DNA of 64,000 bases, from contig NZ_JACHEU010000004.1 of NCBI RefSeq assembly GCF_014201615.1, positions 124,001-188,000 on the forward strand. The letters are read 5' to 3'. The notes under the pieces were generated by a model that was not told the DNA's origin, did not search any database, and was given only the letters and a program-made list of their open reading frames with translations. How positions within the stretch are numbered: position 1 is the first letter of the stretch; the number at the start of each line of letters is the position of its first letter. This DNA comes from Aquamicrobium lusatiense. Its GTDB lineage: Bacteria; Pseudomonadota; Alphaproteobacteria; Rhizobiales; Rhizobiaceae. The translations under genes and the position numbers were made by a program. This document shows positions 1-8,573 of the stretch, piece after piece.

Positions 1-1479
1 GAACGACGGCGGAAGCCCCCCGAAACTCATCGTCCCGAACTGGGTGATCGACGCCTGGTTCCACAACAGATTGCCACCCGTCGACAGCGACGCTTCGCCC
101 TCCGTATGGAAGTCGCCGACCGTACCGACGAGATCGTCGTCGAGCAGGATGTTTGTCTGGCTGATGATGTTGCCGTGATAGACGCTGCCGCCGACGATGA
201 TGAAATCATAATAATTGCCGAGCTCAGCCACGGACGCGATGTTGACGGCCGTGTTGTCGCCGAGCGTGATGGTGGTGCCGCCGCCGCAGGCCGCCATGAC
301 CGTGACGTCGTTGTCCTGCACGAAGCTGATCTGCCTGATCCAGTTGGCGATCACCAGATCGCCGTCGATCCGCGCAACCTGCCAGTAGGCGGGAAAGCCG
401 GATCCTTCGGCAGCCTGCCCGCCATAGGCCGGGTTGGCGATGGTCTCGATGGTCGCCACATTATAGGCCTGCGTCGGCGTGTCCGTCAGCCGCTGCCAGC
501 CGCCCAGCGCATCGGAGACCGCATCGCAATCGCTCCAGACATTCGTCTGGCTGATGGCGTTGACATGCATGTAGTCGCCGACCGCGGCAATCACCGGGGC
601 GCCATGCCAGTTGTTCACCAGCACCGCCTCGTTCACCAGCAGATTGCCTCCCGCCTCCAGCCCGATCATCGGCGTGAGCGAATGGTCGACGCCGGTGGGC
701 ACCGGCGCGGCGTCCTGCGTCTGCGCGGATGGGTCTTCTGCGGGGGACTGGAATTTCACCGGCAGCAGATCTTCCAGAACCGGTGCTGCGTCGAGGCCTG
801 CGCCGTTGACATGGATGCCAGCGGCCGCCGCACCCTGCGCCACGAACAGGCTGCCGCCCTCAGGCGCAGCGTCGGGTAGTGCATCGGCGGCGGCGGCCAC
901 CTGATGGATGAAATCGCCAGCACCGGATGGCGAATGCAGGCTGTCCATGTCGGCGACTGGCTGAAGCTGCGCAGCGTCTTCCATCAGCTTCGCCAGTGCT
1001 GCGACCGGGTCGCCTGCCGATTGCATCGCAAGCCCGTGATCGCCGATCGACAGATAGTCATTGTCGACAAGCTGTGCTTCCTGCCGCAGATAGACCGCCA
1101 GAGAGCCGATCGGCTCATATTCGGGGATCACCCTCTCACCGGCTCCCGGCACGTCATGCTGGCGGGCGGGACCGGCCACGCCGGCCATGTTGCCCGGCGG
1201 GATATGCACGGGGATTTGATGGGTGGGTACCGAAGTGGTCACGCTCGCCGGCACGATGTCGTAGGACGGCGGCGAATAGGTTACCTTCGGCGCGAACTGC
1301 CCCAGCGTGTAGGGGCTGGTCATGGCGAGCTTTATGTCGGGCAGCTCTCCCGCTTCAGGCGGCGCTTCGCGCTGGGCGGTGAATTTCGCATAGTCCAGCC
1401 GCAGCCGCACGTCCTCGACGGTCTGGGAAAACACTCCGATGAAATGGGCGATGATCTCGGTGGTCGAGTCCATATGCAT
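1..1479 (-). CDS. Putative secreted repeat protein (partial, runs off left edge)
   Basis: An uninterrupted frame of 493 codons starts with ATG at 1479 (GAGG about 9 nt upstream; a second in-frame ATG lies at 1473) and leaves the window at base 1, so the C-terminus is missing. I do not recognise a named domain. The N-terminal half is proline/alanine-rich without a Sec signal. The distal half carries repeated motifs: GGNLLVN and GGNLLWN, and twice ISQTN followed by an acidic stretch (AISQTNVWSDCD, IISQTNILLDDD), spaced as in a short beta-repeat protein. Its neighbours are a glycine-rich protein on the same strand and, further on, RTX proteins and a type I secretion pair, so export by that route is plausible but inferred. 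No enzymatic motif is visible. Confidence 0.7.
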   Translation of the reverse strand, partial: MHMDSTTEIIAHFIGVFSQTVEDVRLRLDYAKFTAQREAPPEAGELPDIKLAMTSPYTLGQFAPKVTYSPPSYDIVPASVTTSVPTHQIPVHIPPGNMAGVAGPARQHDVPGAGERVIPEYEPIGSLAVYLRQEAQLVDNDYLSIGDHGLAMQSAGDPVAALAKLMEDAAQLQPVADMDSLHSPSGAGDFIHQVAAAADALPDAAPEGGSLFVAQGAAAAGIHVNGAGLDAAPVLEDLLPVKFQSPAEDPSAQTQDAAPVPTGVDHSLTPMIGLEAGGNLLVNEAVLVNNWHGAPVIAAVGDYMHVNAISQTNVWSDCDAVSDALGGWQRLTDTPTQAYNVATIETIANPAYGGQAAEGSGFPAYWQVARIDGDLVIANWIRQISFVQDNDVTVMAACGGGTTITLGDNTAVNIASVAELGNYYDFIIVGGSVYHGNIISQTNILLDDDLVGTVGDFHTEGEASLSTGGNLLWNQASITQFGTMSFGGLPPSF

Positions 1480-1641
1480 GGTGCACTACCTCGCTGGCTT
1501 GCCAGCAGAACCGTTCGTCAGGGCCGCCCGCCCCTTGCAATGCCCGGGCATGCCGCTCTGGCGAGCGGCGCAGGGCTTCATTCCAGATCTGCTTCCCCCG
1601 TTTTCCGTGATTGCCCGCTGCGGGCATGAAGGGAAAAGTGC

Positions 1642-1706
1642 GGAGCTGTGCACGGGGACCATGCACAGCTCCAGAACCCGGCGCTCTTGGGGGGCGAGAG
1701 CGCCGG
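1642..1706 (-). terminator. Two tandem perfect stem-loops between the two low-complexity protein genes
   Basis: Read on the minus strand there is a 10-bp perfect stem (1678-1687 with 1697-1706, 9-nt loop). It is followed by an 11-bp perfect stem (1642-1652 with 1662-1672, 9-nt loop) and then CGCACTTTTCCC. They lie just downstream of the glycine-rich gene, about 160 nt before the next start, so they fit a terminator or processing site that limits read-through. A third small palindrome (TGCCCGC-T-GCGGGCA) sits at 1612-1626. Confidence 0.55.
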
Positions 1707-1723
1707 ACCCGTGGACGGCATTT

Positions 1724-3481
1724 TTATCCGTCATCTTCCCCGACCAGCGTGCTGATCAGGTCGCCGCCGACCACAGTCATGTCAACCGTATTGCCAAGGA
1801 CGTTTGCGCCCATGACGATCTGCTGGTTGAAGGCACTCGTATCGACGAGCGCGCTGGCAGAGGCCTGCGAGGAGCCGGTGACGTAGCCGTCATCGCCGTT
1901 GTTGGAGCCCCACACGCCGCCTGCGCCGCCAGCACCGCCGGCACCCGTAGTGGCTATGCCACCCATGCCGCCGAAGCCGCCATTGCCGCCCGATACTTCT
2001 CCTGCCCAGGCCGCGCCACCGTCACCGCCGGCCGCCAGAGCCCATCCGCCGAGGCCCGCACCGCCGTCGCCACCGGCGCCGCCGAGACCACCGCCAAGGC
2101 CGAGGCCGATGCCCTGACCCGCGCCGAAGCCGAGGCCGCCGCCGCCATCGGCGTCGCCGCCGGTGCCGCCTGCGCCACCCATGCCGCCCATGCCGCCGGT
2201 GCCGGAGCCGCCGAAGCCGCCGAAGCCGTCACCGCCGAGGCCGCCATTGCCGACGCCGCCAGCGCCGCCGGTGCCACCGGTACCGCCAGTGCCACCCGCT
2301 GCTGCTGCCGCTGCCGCATCAGCCGCCGCCGCACCCGCCAATCCGGACGCCGCCGCCGCTGCTGCATCGGCTGCCGCCGCACCTGCACCGCCATCGCCGG
2401 CCGTGCCGCCGCTGCCGCCGGTTCCACCGGCACCCGATCCGCCGGGGCCGCCGCTGCCTGCGCCGCCAGCACCGCCATAGGCAGAACCACCGGAGCCGCC
2501 GCCGCCACCTGCGCCGCCGTCACCGCCAGTGCCGCCGCTGCCACCGGCACCAATGCCGGCGCCAAGGCCGCCGAGCCCGAGCCCGAGGCCGGTGCCTGCC
2601 GCACCGTCGCCACCGGCCGCGCCATTGCCGTCGCCGGCGCTGGCGCTGGTGTGGCCGCCGAAGCCGCCGAAGGCGTCGGAACCATATGCCGAGCCGCGTC
2701 CGCCGGAGCCGCCATCGGCATTGGCATCGCCTCCACCGGTGCCGCCGCCACCGCCGGCATTGATGCCGTCACCGGTCTTGGCGAAGCCGCCCGTGGCGCT
2801 GCCCTGCTGCTGGAAGTTTGCGTTGTTGTGGACCTGCGGGTCGCTCAGCGTGTCGTTGTCGACCAGATCGTTGACCTGATTGAACACGAAGGCATTGTTG
2901 CCGGATCCGTTCAGCGAGCCGTTGAGGATGTCCTCGAAGGACACGTCGTCGCCCGGATCGTAGGAAATCACGCCGTCGCGATTGATGAAGAGCTGATCCA
3001 CACTGGCGCCGCCGTAGAGATCGACGTCGGCGAAATCGTTGTCGCTGGGAATGATGCCGTCAAGGCCGACATTCACGGATGTCGATACCGAGGTCGCGAC
3101 GTTCGTGGCGACATTGGTAGCGTTGGTGGCGACATTCTCCGCCACATTGCTGGCCGCATTCTCGGCCGCATTGGCCGCTGCATTGCTGGCTGCGTTGTTG
3201 GCCGCATTGCCGGCCTGGTTCGACGCGCCGTTTTGAGCGGCGTTCCCGGCAGCATTGGCGGCGTTGTTGGCCGCATTGTTACCGGCGTTGTTGGTGGCCT
3301 CGTTGTTGGCCGTATTCTGCGCGGATTGTTCCTGATCCTGGTTCTGCCAGGATTCCTGGTCCTGATGCTGGTCCTGCCCCTGATCCTGATGCTGGTCCTG
3401 ATCCTGGCTTTGGTCCTGATTGCCGAGCGGCCAGCCAGGAAGATAAAGGCCAAACCCGCCAAACCCGTTATTGTTACCCAT
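1724..3481 (-). CDS. Glycine/asparagine-rich low-complexity protein, probably surface or secreted
   Basis: 585 residues from the ATG at 3481 (GAGGA 9 nt upstream); a longer reading from 3520 lacks a ribosome site. Three compositional zones follow a GNNNGFGGFG start: a Gln/Asp zone (about 20-50, repeated QDQ/HQDQ), an Ala/Asn zone (about 55-125, NNAANNAANAAG-like), and, after a normal-looking segment (about 140-230, with DVDLYGGASVDQLFINRDG), a long GGxGG/GxGGAGG zone (about 240-530). The C-terminus (VVGGDLISTLVGEDDG) is hydrophobic then acidic, as in many type I secretion substrates. There is no Sec signal. The composition recalls PE_PGRS or structural adhesins; function is unknown. Codon 3-periodicity is clear despite long open frames on the opposite strand. 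Confidence 0.75.
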   Translation of the reverse strand: MGNNNGFGGFGLYLPGWPLGNQDQSQDQDQHQDQGQDQHQDQESWQNQDQEQSAQNTANNEATNNAGNNAANNAANAAGNAAQNGASNQAGNAANNAASNAAANAAENAASNVAENVATNATNVATNVATSVSTSVNVGLDGIIPSDNDFADVDLYGGASVDQLFINRDGVISYDPGDDVSFEDILNGSLNGSGNNAFVFNQVNDLVDNDTLSDPQVHNNANFQQQGSATGGFAKTGDGINAGGGGGTGGGDANADGGSGGRGSAYGSDAFGGFGGHTSASAGDGNGAAGGDGAAGTGLGLGLGGLGAGIGAGGSGGTGGDGGAGGGGGSGGSAYGGAGGAGSGGPGGSGAGGTGGSGGTAGDGGAGAAAADAAAAAASGLAGAAAADAAAAAAAGGTGGTGGTGGAGGVGNGGLGGDGFGGFGGSGTGGMGGMGGAGGTGGDADGGGGLGFGAGQGIGLGLGGGLGGAGGDGGAGLGGWALAAGGDGGAAWAGEVSGGNGGFGGMGGIATTGAGGAGGAGGVWGSNNGDDGYVTGSSQASASALVDTSAFNQQIVMGANVLGNTVDMTVVGGDLISTLVGEDDG

Positions 3482-4261
3482 GATCGTGTCCTCGATTAAA
3501 GAACCGTGCGACACGATCACCCGTCATCTGTCAGGCGATATGGTGCCGGCACGGTTCCACTGGTTCGACGACCGAAACGGCCGTCGTCTGCTGTGTGCAT
3601 CCCCCCCACGAAGATGGACAATGCACTGCTGTTTTGGGCACTGCTTGTTGGCCGGGAGCTTTCTGTCCGGAGACGCGGGACCCCCCTTGGTCAAGAACCC
3701 TCGTTCCCATTCCGGAAATTCTGGCTTGTCCGGCGTCTGGACTGTCGCGCCGGGAACTTCCATTGAACAGTTGCACCTGCGTCGTAATCCCCTGCGCAAT
3801 AAGGCAATGGGCGCGCATTCCCTCATCCGGGAGGATGGGATTAGGGACGGGAGCTACGTCCCTTTGGCTACGCGTATCGGATGGTATCCGGGCCGTTTCA
3901 GCTCTGGATGCATGGGTGGCTATGGCTCTGCAGAACAAACTGAAAGCAGTTCTTCCGATGCATTCCGAGCCTGAACGAGGTCGCGGTCGCTGCGGATCCA
4001 ATCGACATTCCAAGCGGGGACAGGCCGGACGCCACCGGCCTTGGGAGCTTTGCCGGGCAGGGCGGAAGCCGTGGTACAGCCCCCGATCACACCTGCTGCT
4101 ATGAAGAGCCTGATCTGTCAGCCCTTTCGGCTAAGGATCTGGTCGTTCTTTCTTTGTGCATGCCCTTGCGTTTGTCATAAAACCGTTATCGGAAAACGGG
4201 AGAAACCGGCGTCCTCCCAGGACAGTTCAGGCAACAATCCAGGAATACAGGAAGCCACCCA
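3482..4261. other. Long intergenic region before the AEP-type importer
   Basis: About 780 bp without a convincing gene; the open frames present lack ribosome sites and normal composition. It holds the promoter of the leftward glycine-rich gene, a hairpin AGGGACG-GGAGCTA-CGTCCCT at 3843-3863 followed by CGGAT-GGT-ATCCG at 3878-3890 (possibly a structured RNA), and the PHO-box-like repeat at 4172-4189. Nothing else is recognisable. Confidence 0.5.
4172..4189 (+). promoter_or_regulatory. Candidate PHO box upstream of the AEP-type ABC operon
   Basis: TTGTCAT-AAAA-CCGTTAT: two heptamers 11 bp apart, 11 of 14 positions equal to the CTGTCAT direct-repeat consensus bound by PhoB, with an A-rich 4-bp spacer. 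It ends 72 nt before the ATG at 4262, a normal activator position. Binding is inferred. Confidence 0.6.
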
Positions 4262-5296
4262 ATGAGCAACGTCACAAACCCGAACCGCTGGACGCTGCGC
4301 GCAGCGCTTGCGGCTCTGGCCTTTTCCACGGCCATGGGGCTTTCTGCAGCCCATGCCGACAGCATCACCGTCTATACCTCGTATGAAGAAGACGAGATCG
4401 CCGCTTTCCTTGAGAAGGCCAAGGCGGATCTTCCGGACCTCGACGTCAATGTGCTGCGCCTTTCGACCGGCGATCTGCACGCCCGCATTCTGGCTGAAGC
4501 CGCCAACCCGCAGCACGACGTGATCTGGGGCTGGGCCGTCACCTCGATGATCGATCCGCGTATCGGCGAGCTGCTGGAAGCCTATCAGCCGCAGGGCATC
4601 GACCGCATCGCCGACCAGTTCCGCGACAAGGATGGCAAGTGGTTCGCCACGACCGGCTACATGGCCGCTTTCTGCGTCAACAATGAAGTTCTGAAGGCCA
4701 AGAACCTGCCCATGCCCACCTCGTGGGCCGACCTCACCAAGCCTGAGTACAAGGGCGAGGTGGTGATGCCGAACCCGGCGTCTTCGGGCACCGGCTATCT
4801 GATGATCGCTTCGATCCTTCAGATGATGGGCGAGGAAAAGGGCTGGGAGTACCTCAAGGCTCTGGACGCCAACATTGCCCAGTACATCAAGAGCGGTTCG
4901 CGCCCCTGCAACGCGGCGAGCGAAGGCGAATTCGCCATCGGCGCCTCCTTCGCCCTGCGCGCCATCAAGAATATCGGGGAAGGCTATCCGATCACGATGG
5001 TCATTCCCTCGGAAGGTGCAGGCAACGAACTGGAGGCCAACGCGCTGATGGCCGGCTCTAAGAACAAGGACGCCGCCAGGCGCTTCCTCGACTGGACCGT
5101 CTCGGAAAACGCCGTGAACGAGTACTACAACTGGAAGGAAATCGTCACCGCTACCGGTGGTGCGATGCCTCAGAAGTTCAGGGACGCCGGTCTTCCCGAA
5201 GACATCTCTTCAGTGATGTGGAAGATGGATTTCGCCTCCTCGGCTGAAAACCGGGCCCTGGTTCTGGAACGCTGGCAGCGCGAACTGGAGCGCTGA
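4262..5296 (+). CDS. ABC importer substrate-binding protein, 2-aminoethylphosphonate type
   Basis: 344 residues. A Sec signal peptide (about 1-32, ending AHA-DS) precedes a type 2 periplasmic binding fold of the Fe3+/phosphonate/thiamine class beginning SITVYTSYEEDE. The combination of ILAEAANPQHDVIWGWA, NPASSGTGYL and the GASFALRA segment resembles the PhnS2/AepX proteins associated with 2-aminoethylphosphonate (AEP) uptake. AGGAAG lies 7 nt before the ATG. It leads an operon with a matching ATPase and a double-domain permease, the order usual for that family. A PHO-box-like sequence upstream and a LysR of AEP-associated type 8 kb away support a phosphonate ligand. Iron or another oxyanion remains possible, and no AEP-degrading enzyme is in the window. 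Confidence 0.8.
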   Translation: MSNVTNPNRWTLRAALAALAFSTAMGLSAAHADSITVYTSYEEDEIAAFLEKAKADLPDLDVNVLRLSTGDLHARILAEAANPQHDVIWGWAVTSMIDPRIGELLEAYQPQGIDRIADQFRDKDGKWFATTGYMAAFCVNNEVLKAKNLPMPTSWADLTKPEYKGEVVMPNPASSGTGYLMIASILQMMGEEKGWEYLKALDANIAQYIKSGSRPCNAASEGEFAIGASFALRAIKNIGEGYPITMVIPSEGAGNELEANALMAGSKNKDAARRFLDWTVSENAVNEYYNWKEIVTATGGAMPQKFRDAGLPEDISSVMWKMDFASSAENRALVLERWQRELER

Positions 5297-5325
5297 GGCT
5301 TTCCTTTTTGCTATGCACAAGGCGG

Positions 5326-5352
5326 GGCGGGGCGCATAGGCTGCGCCCCGCC
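5326..5352 (+). other. Strong intra-operon stem-loop
   Basis: GGCGGGGCGCA (5326-5336) pairs perfectly with TGCGCCCCGCC (5342-5352) around a 5-nt loop. It lies between the binding-protein gene and its ATPase, with no T-run behind it, so it probably stabilises the upstream message or gives partial attenuation, which would yield more binding protein than membrane components. Confidence 0.6.
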
Positions 5353-5383
5353 TCCCTTATCGAGATTATTGCAGGAAGATTGC

Positions 5384-6412
5384 GTGACGCTCACCCTCAA
5401 CCACGTGACGAAGCGCTTCGGTGATACCGTTGCGCTCGACGACATTTCCCTCACCATAGAGCGTGGCGAGTTCATCAGCTTCCTGGGGCCTTCGGGCTGC
5501 GGAAAGACGACGCTGCTTCGCATCATCGCAGGCCTTGAACTGGCTGAGGAAGGCGAGGTGCTGCTCGACGGACGCGATCTGTCCGATACGCCGGCGCGCA
5601 AGCGCAATTTCGGCGTTGTTTTCCAGTCCTATTCGCTGTTTCCCAACATGACGGCGCAACGCAATGTCGGTTACGGGCTGGAATGCCGTCGGCAGCCGCG
5701 AACCGAGATTGAAACGCGCTCGGCCGAAATGCTGCGCCTGGTCGCGCTTTCCGAACATGCGCATAAGTTGCCCTCGCAGCTTTCCGGCGGGCAGCAGCAG
5801 CGTGTGGCGCTTGCCCGCGCACTGGCGCCTCGCCCTGACGTGTTGCTTCTCGATGAGCCGCTGTCGGCTCTCGATGCCAAGGTGCGCGAGACATTGCGCC
5901 TCGAAATCCGGGAGCTCCAGAAACGGCTCGGCATCACCACCATCATGGTCACCCACGATCAGGAAGAAGCGCTGACGATGGCCGACCGCATCGTGGTCAT
6001 GAACACCGGCCACATTGCGCAGGTGGGCACCGCGCGTGAGCTTTATGACCGGCCCGCTACAAGGTTTGTCGCCGAATTCATCGGCCGCATGAACATACTG
6101 AAGCTGGATGAGGGGCGCTATGCCGGCAGGACAGTGGAACTGCCCGGCCAGCACCGGGATGCGAAGCTGATCGGCATTCGCCCGGAAGATGTTCGCGTTC
6201 ATGCCGGCATCGCCGTGCCCAACGGCGGATGCTTTCAGGCCAGCCTGCGCAACGTCGTGTATCTCGGCAACCTCGCTCATCTGGTACTCGACATTGAGGG
6301 CGCACAGGGCGAAGTGGTTGCCGAAGTTGCAGGCCATGCGCTGCACGACCTCACCGCGGCCGGTCAGGTGGCTGTCGGGTTTCCACGCGAATCCATAAAA
6401 GTGCTCGGATGA
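5384..6412 (+). CDS. ABC importer ATP-binding protein, AEP type
   Basis: 342 residues from GTG 5384, chosen because GGAAG lies 5 nt upstream and translation then begins TLTLNHVTKRFG; an in-frame TTG at 5369 would add five residues. Walker A (GPSGCGKTT, about 35-43), Q-loop (VVFQSYSLFPN), signature LSGGQQQR (about 132), Walker B with D-loop (LLLDEPLSALD) and switch His (THDQEEA) are all present. The C-terminal 100 residues form a TOBE-type regulatory domain with the IGIRPEDV start. Organisation and sequence match PhnT2/AepV-like ATPases. It energises the permease encoded next, with which it shares an ATGA overlap. Confidence 0.82.
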   Translation: MTLTLNHVTKRFGDTVALDDISLTIERGEFISFLGPSGCGKTTLLRIIAGLELAEEGEVLLDGRDLSDTPARKRNFGVVFQSYSLFPNMTAQRNVGYGLECRRQPRTEIETRSAEMLRLVALSEHAHKLPSQLSGGQQQRVALARALAPRPDVLLLDEPLSALDAKVRETLRLEIRELQKRLGITTIMVTHDQEEALTMADRIVVMNTGHIAQVGTARELYDRPATRFVAEFIGRMNILKLDEGRYAGRTVELPGQHRDAKLIGIRPEDVRVHAGIAVPNGGCFQASLRNVVYLGNLAHLVLDIEGAQGEVVAEVAGHALHDLTAAGQVAVGFPRESIKVLG

Positions 6413-8088
6413 TTGCCATCAATAAGGAGGGCGCGCGGCCCGTCACCGTGCGCAGGCGCAACTGGCTGGCGCCCGCGCTGCCGGCGCTGATCGTCGCCAT
6501 TCCGCTTGTCCTGTTCGTCCTTTATCCGCTCATCCATATCCTCGGCCGGTCGTTCTCGACGCCGGACGGGCTGGGTCTGGCCAATTATGTGGCGATGCTC
6601 GGCAATGAGCGGTTCCTGCGCATCACCGCAAACTCCTTTGCCGTCACCATCGTCAGCGCGGCGCTGGCGATCGTGCTTGCCTATGCGTTCGCCTATGCCG
6701 TGCAGCGCTCCACCATGCCCCTGCGCAATCTGTTCCGCCTCATTGCCGTGCTGCCGCTGTTCGCGCCATCGCTGGTGCAGGCGCAGGGGCTGGTCCTGCT
6801 GTTCGGCCGTAACGGGCTGATCAACCGCAGCTTTGGCCTCAGCATCGATCTTTACGGTTACTGGGGCATCGTCATCGCTTCGGTCCTCTACGTGTTTCCA
6901 TACGCGTTTCTGATCCTTTCAGCTGCGCTCGCGGTGGCCGATGCGCGCATCTATGAAAGCGCGGAAATGCTCGGGGCCTCGAAGTGGCGGGCCTTTCGCA
7001 CGGTGACGCTGCCGGGGACCCGGTATGGCCTCGCCGCTGCGATTTTCGTCTGCTTCACGCTCGTCATCACCGATTTCGGCAACCCGATGGTTATCGGCGG
7101 GGACTACATCGTGCTGGCGTCGGAAGTGTACAATCAGGTGATCGGTCAGGCGAATTTCGAAATGGGAACGGTGATCGGCATGGTGCTGCTCGTTCCCGCG
7201 GCGATTGCCGCCATCGTCGAAAAACGAGTCAGCGCCCGACAATTCTCGCTGATCAACGAACATTCGAAACCGCTGATCCCGCAAAAAGACCGTCTGCGCG
7301 ACGCGCTGCTTCTTGGCGTCGTCCTGCTGATTTCGATGGCGATATTGTCGATCGTTCTGGTGGTTGTGTTCGCCTCATTCGTGCATCTGTGGCCATACAG
7401 GATGACCTTTTCGCTGCGCCACTACGCGTTCGACGTTCAGAACGGCACCCAGCCGCTGTGGAACTCGATCTATGTTTCACTAATGGCGGCGGGCATCGGC
7501 GTCATGGCGGTGACGGCGGCGGCCTACGTCATCGAGAAATTCCCGTCTCCGGCGGCGCGGGGGCTCTACTTCCTGTCAATTCTTCCGGCGGCTGTGCCGG
7601 GCATGGTGCTGGGCCTTGGCTATATTCTGGCCTTCAACAATCCCGCCAACCCGATATACGCCATCTATGGCACGCTGCTCATCATCGCCATCGCCAACGT
7701 CTATTACTATCATGCCCACGGTTTCCTGATCTCGGGAACCAGCATGAAGCAGATCAGCGGGCGCTTCGATGAAGCCTCGGCCACGCTGGGCGGCAGCCGG
7801 TTGCAGACCTTTGCCAGGGTCACGCTGCCGCTTCTGTTTCCGACGCTGGTGGGGATTGCCGTCTTCTTCTTCATGCGCTCGATGGTGACGTTGTCGGCGG
7901 TGATATTCCTCATCACGCCCAACACGCAGATGGCTGCGGTATCCGTGCTTTACCTTCAGGACCGGGGCGCAACCAATCAGGCCGCAGCTTTCTCGGTCTG
8001 CATCATCGCCATCATCATGATTGTGCTGCTGGCGATGCGCCTGCTGCTCAACGCCACCGGACACCGTCACATATCTCTGATCCGCTGA
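6409..8088 (+). CDS. ABC importer permease, fused double domain, AEP type
   Basis: 559 residues; the ATG overlaps the ATPase stop (ATGA), giving translational coupling. Two homologous BPD-transporter halves in one chain, each with about six hydrophobic segments. The coupling-helix (EAA) motifs are EMLGASKWRAFRTVTLPG (about 185-205) and EASATLGGSRLQTFARVTLP (about 455-475). Fused permeases of this size are usual for the AfuB/FbpB and PhnU2/AepW families. It forms the membrane channel for the substrate of the preceding binding protein. Last gene of the operon; a hairpin follows at 8140. Confidence 0.82.
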   Translation: MIAINKEGARPVTVRRRNWLAPALPALIVAIPLVLFVLYPLIHILGRSFSTPDGLGLANYVAMLGNERFLRITANSFAVTIVSAALAIVLAYAFAYAVQRSTMPLRNLFRLIAVLPLFAPSLVQAQGLVLLFGRNGLINRSFGLSIDLYGYWGIVIASVLYVFPYAFLILSAALAVADARIYESAEMLGASKWRAFRTVTLPGTRYGLAAAIFVCFTLVITDFGNPMVIGGDYIVLASEVYNQVIGQANFEMGTVIGMVLLVPAAIAAIVEKRVSARQFSLINEHSKPLIPQKDRLRDALLLGVVLLISMAILSIVLVVVFASFVHLWPYRMTFSLRHYAFDVQNGTQPLWNSIYVSLMAAGIGVMAVTAAAYVIEKFPSPAARGLYFLSILPAAVPGMVLGLGYILAFNNPANPIYAIYGTLLIIAIANVYYYHAHGFLISGTSMKQISGRFDEASATLGGSRLQTFARVTLPLLFPTLVGIAVFFFMRSMVTLSAVIFLITPNTQMAAVSVLYLQDRGATNQAAAFSVCIIAIIMIVLLAMRLLLNATGHRHISLIR

Positions 8089-8139
8089 AGCGCGCCGCGA
8101 TCTTTCCAGCCTCGCTTCGATTTCCTATTCTTGCTCATG

Positions 8140-8170
8140 TCGCCCGAGAACGGTGTTCTCTTTCGGGCGA
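8140..8170 (+). terminator. Nested hairpin after the AEP-type operon
   Basis: TCGCCCGA (8140-8147) pairs with TCGGGCGA (8163-8170). A nested GAGAAC/GTTCTC pairing can form inside it. It lies 52 nt past the permease stop and has no clear U-tract. Confidence 0.5.
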
Positions 8171-8485
8171 TATGCTTCAGGCATTTCCAATTGCCCGTGG
8201 ACATGCAAGCGCCGTGTGCGCGCTGCAGCCTTGTGCTCCGAAGCGGAAACATCTCTCAGCGCAGGGATGGCGGGACATGCCCGCAGAGCGGCCCATTTTT
8301 TTCCGCTTGGTATAAGTGGTTTCGGTCCGGTGCCTGATCCGGCTTCCGTCCCTGGCTGACAAGCAAAGCTCGTGACGATCTAAGATACAACGCCTTCGGG
8401 CTTTGCCGTGCGTGCCCGGCACGATCTTCATGAAGCCAGCTGTCGGGTCAGGCTGTTTCCTCGCGGCTGCCGGCCTCGGCAGCGA

Positions 8486-8516
8486 AAAACCCCGCCGCAT
8501 GGCGCGACGGGGTTTT
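8486..8516 (-). terminator. Terminator of the RTX beta-helix gene
   Basis: AAAACCCCG (8486-8494) pairs with CGGGGTTTT (8508-8516). On the minus strand this gives a GC stem followed by TTTT, a classic intrinsic terminator about 60 nt past the stop at 8574; it can also act on the plus strand. Confidence 0.75.
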
Positions 8517-8573
8517 CAAAACAGATCGGGAAAGGCCGGTTCGATAAAGATGAACCGGGCGGGTTCGCCTGCC

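Larger units (their letters stand above)
8089..8573. other. Intergenic region with convergent terminators
   Basis: About 485 bp between the rightward importer operon and the leftward RTX gene. It contains a terminator for each side (8140-8170 and 8486-8516). The rest shows no gene, promoter pair or repeat that I can support. Confidence 0.5.

Noticed and set aside
1439..3499. Long Ala-rich open frame on the plus strand (about 686 codons)
   Set aside because: Exact antisense of the glycine-rich gene; it arises from GCC/GGC triplets read backwards and has no ribosome site or domain.
3521..3534. CCGTCAT-CTGTCAG as a PHO box for the glycine-rich gene
   Set aside because: The heptamers abut without the 4-bp spacer and read away from the gene.
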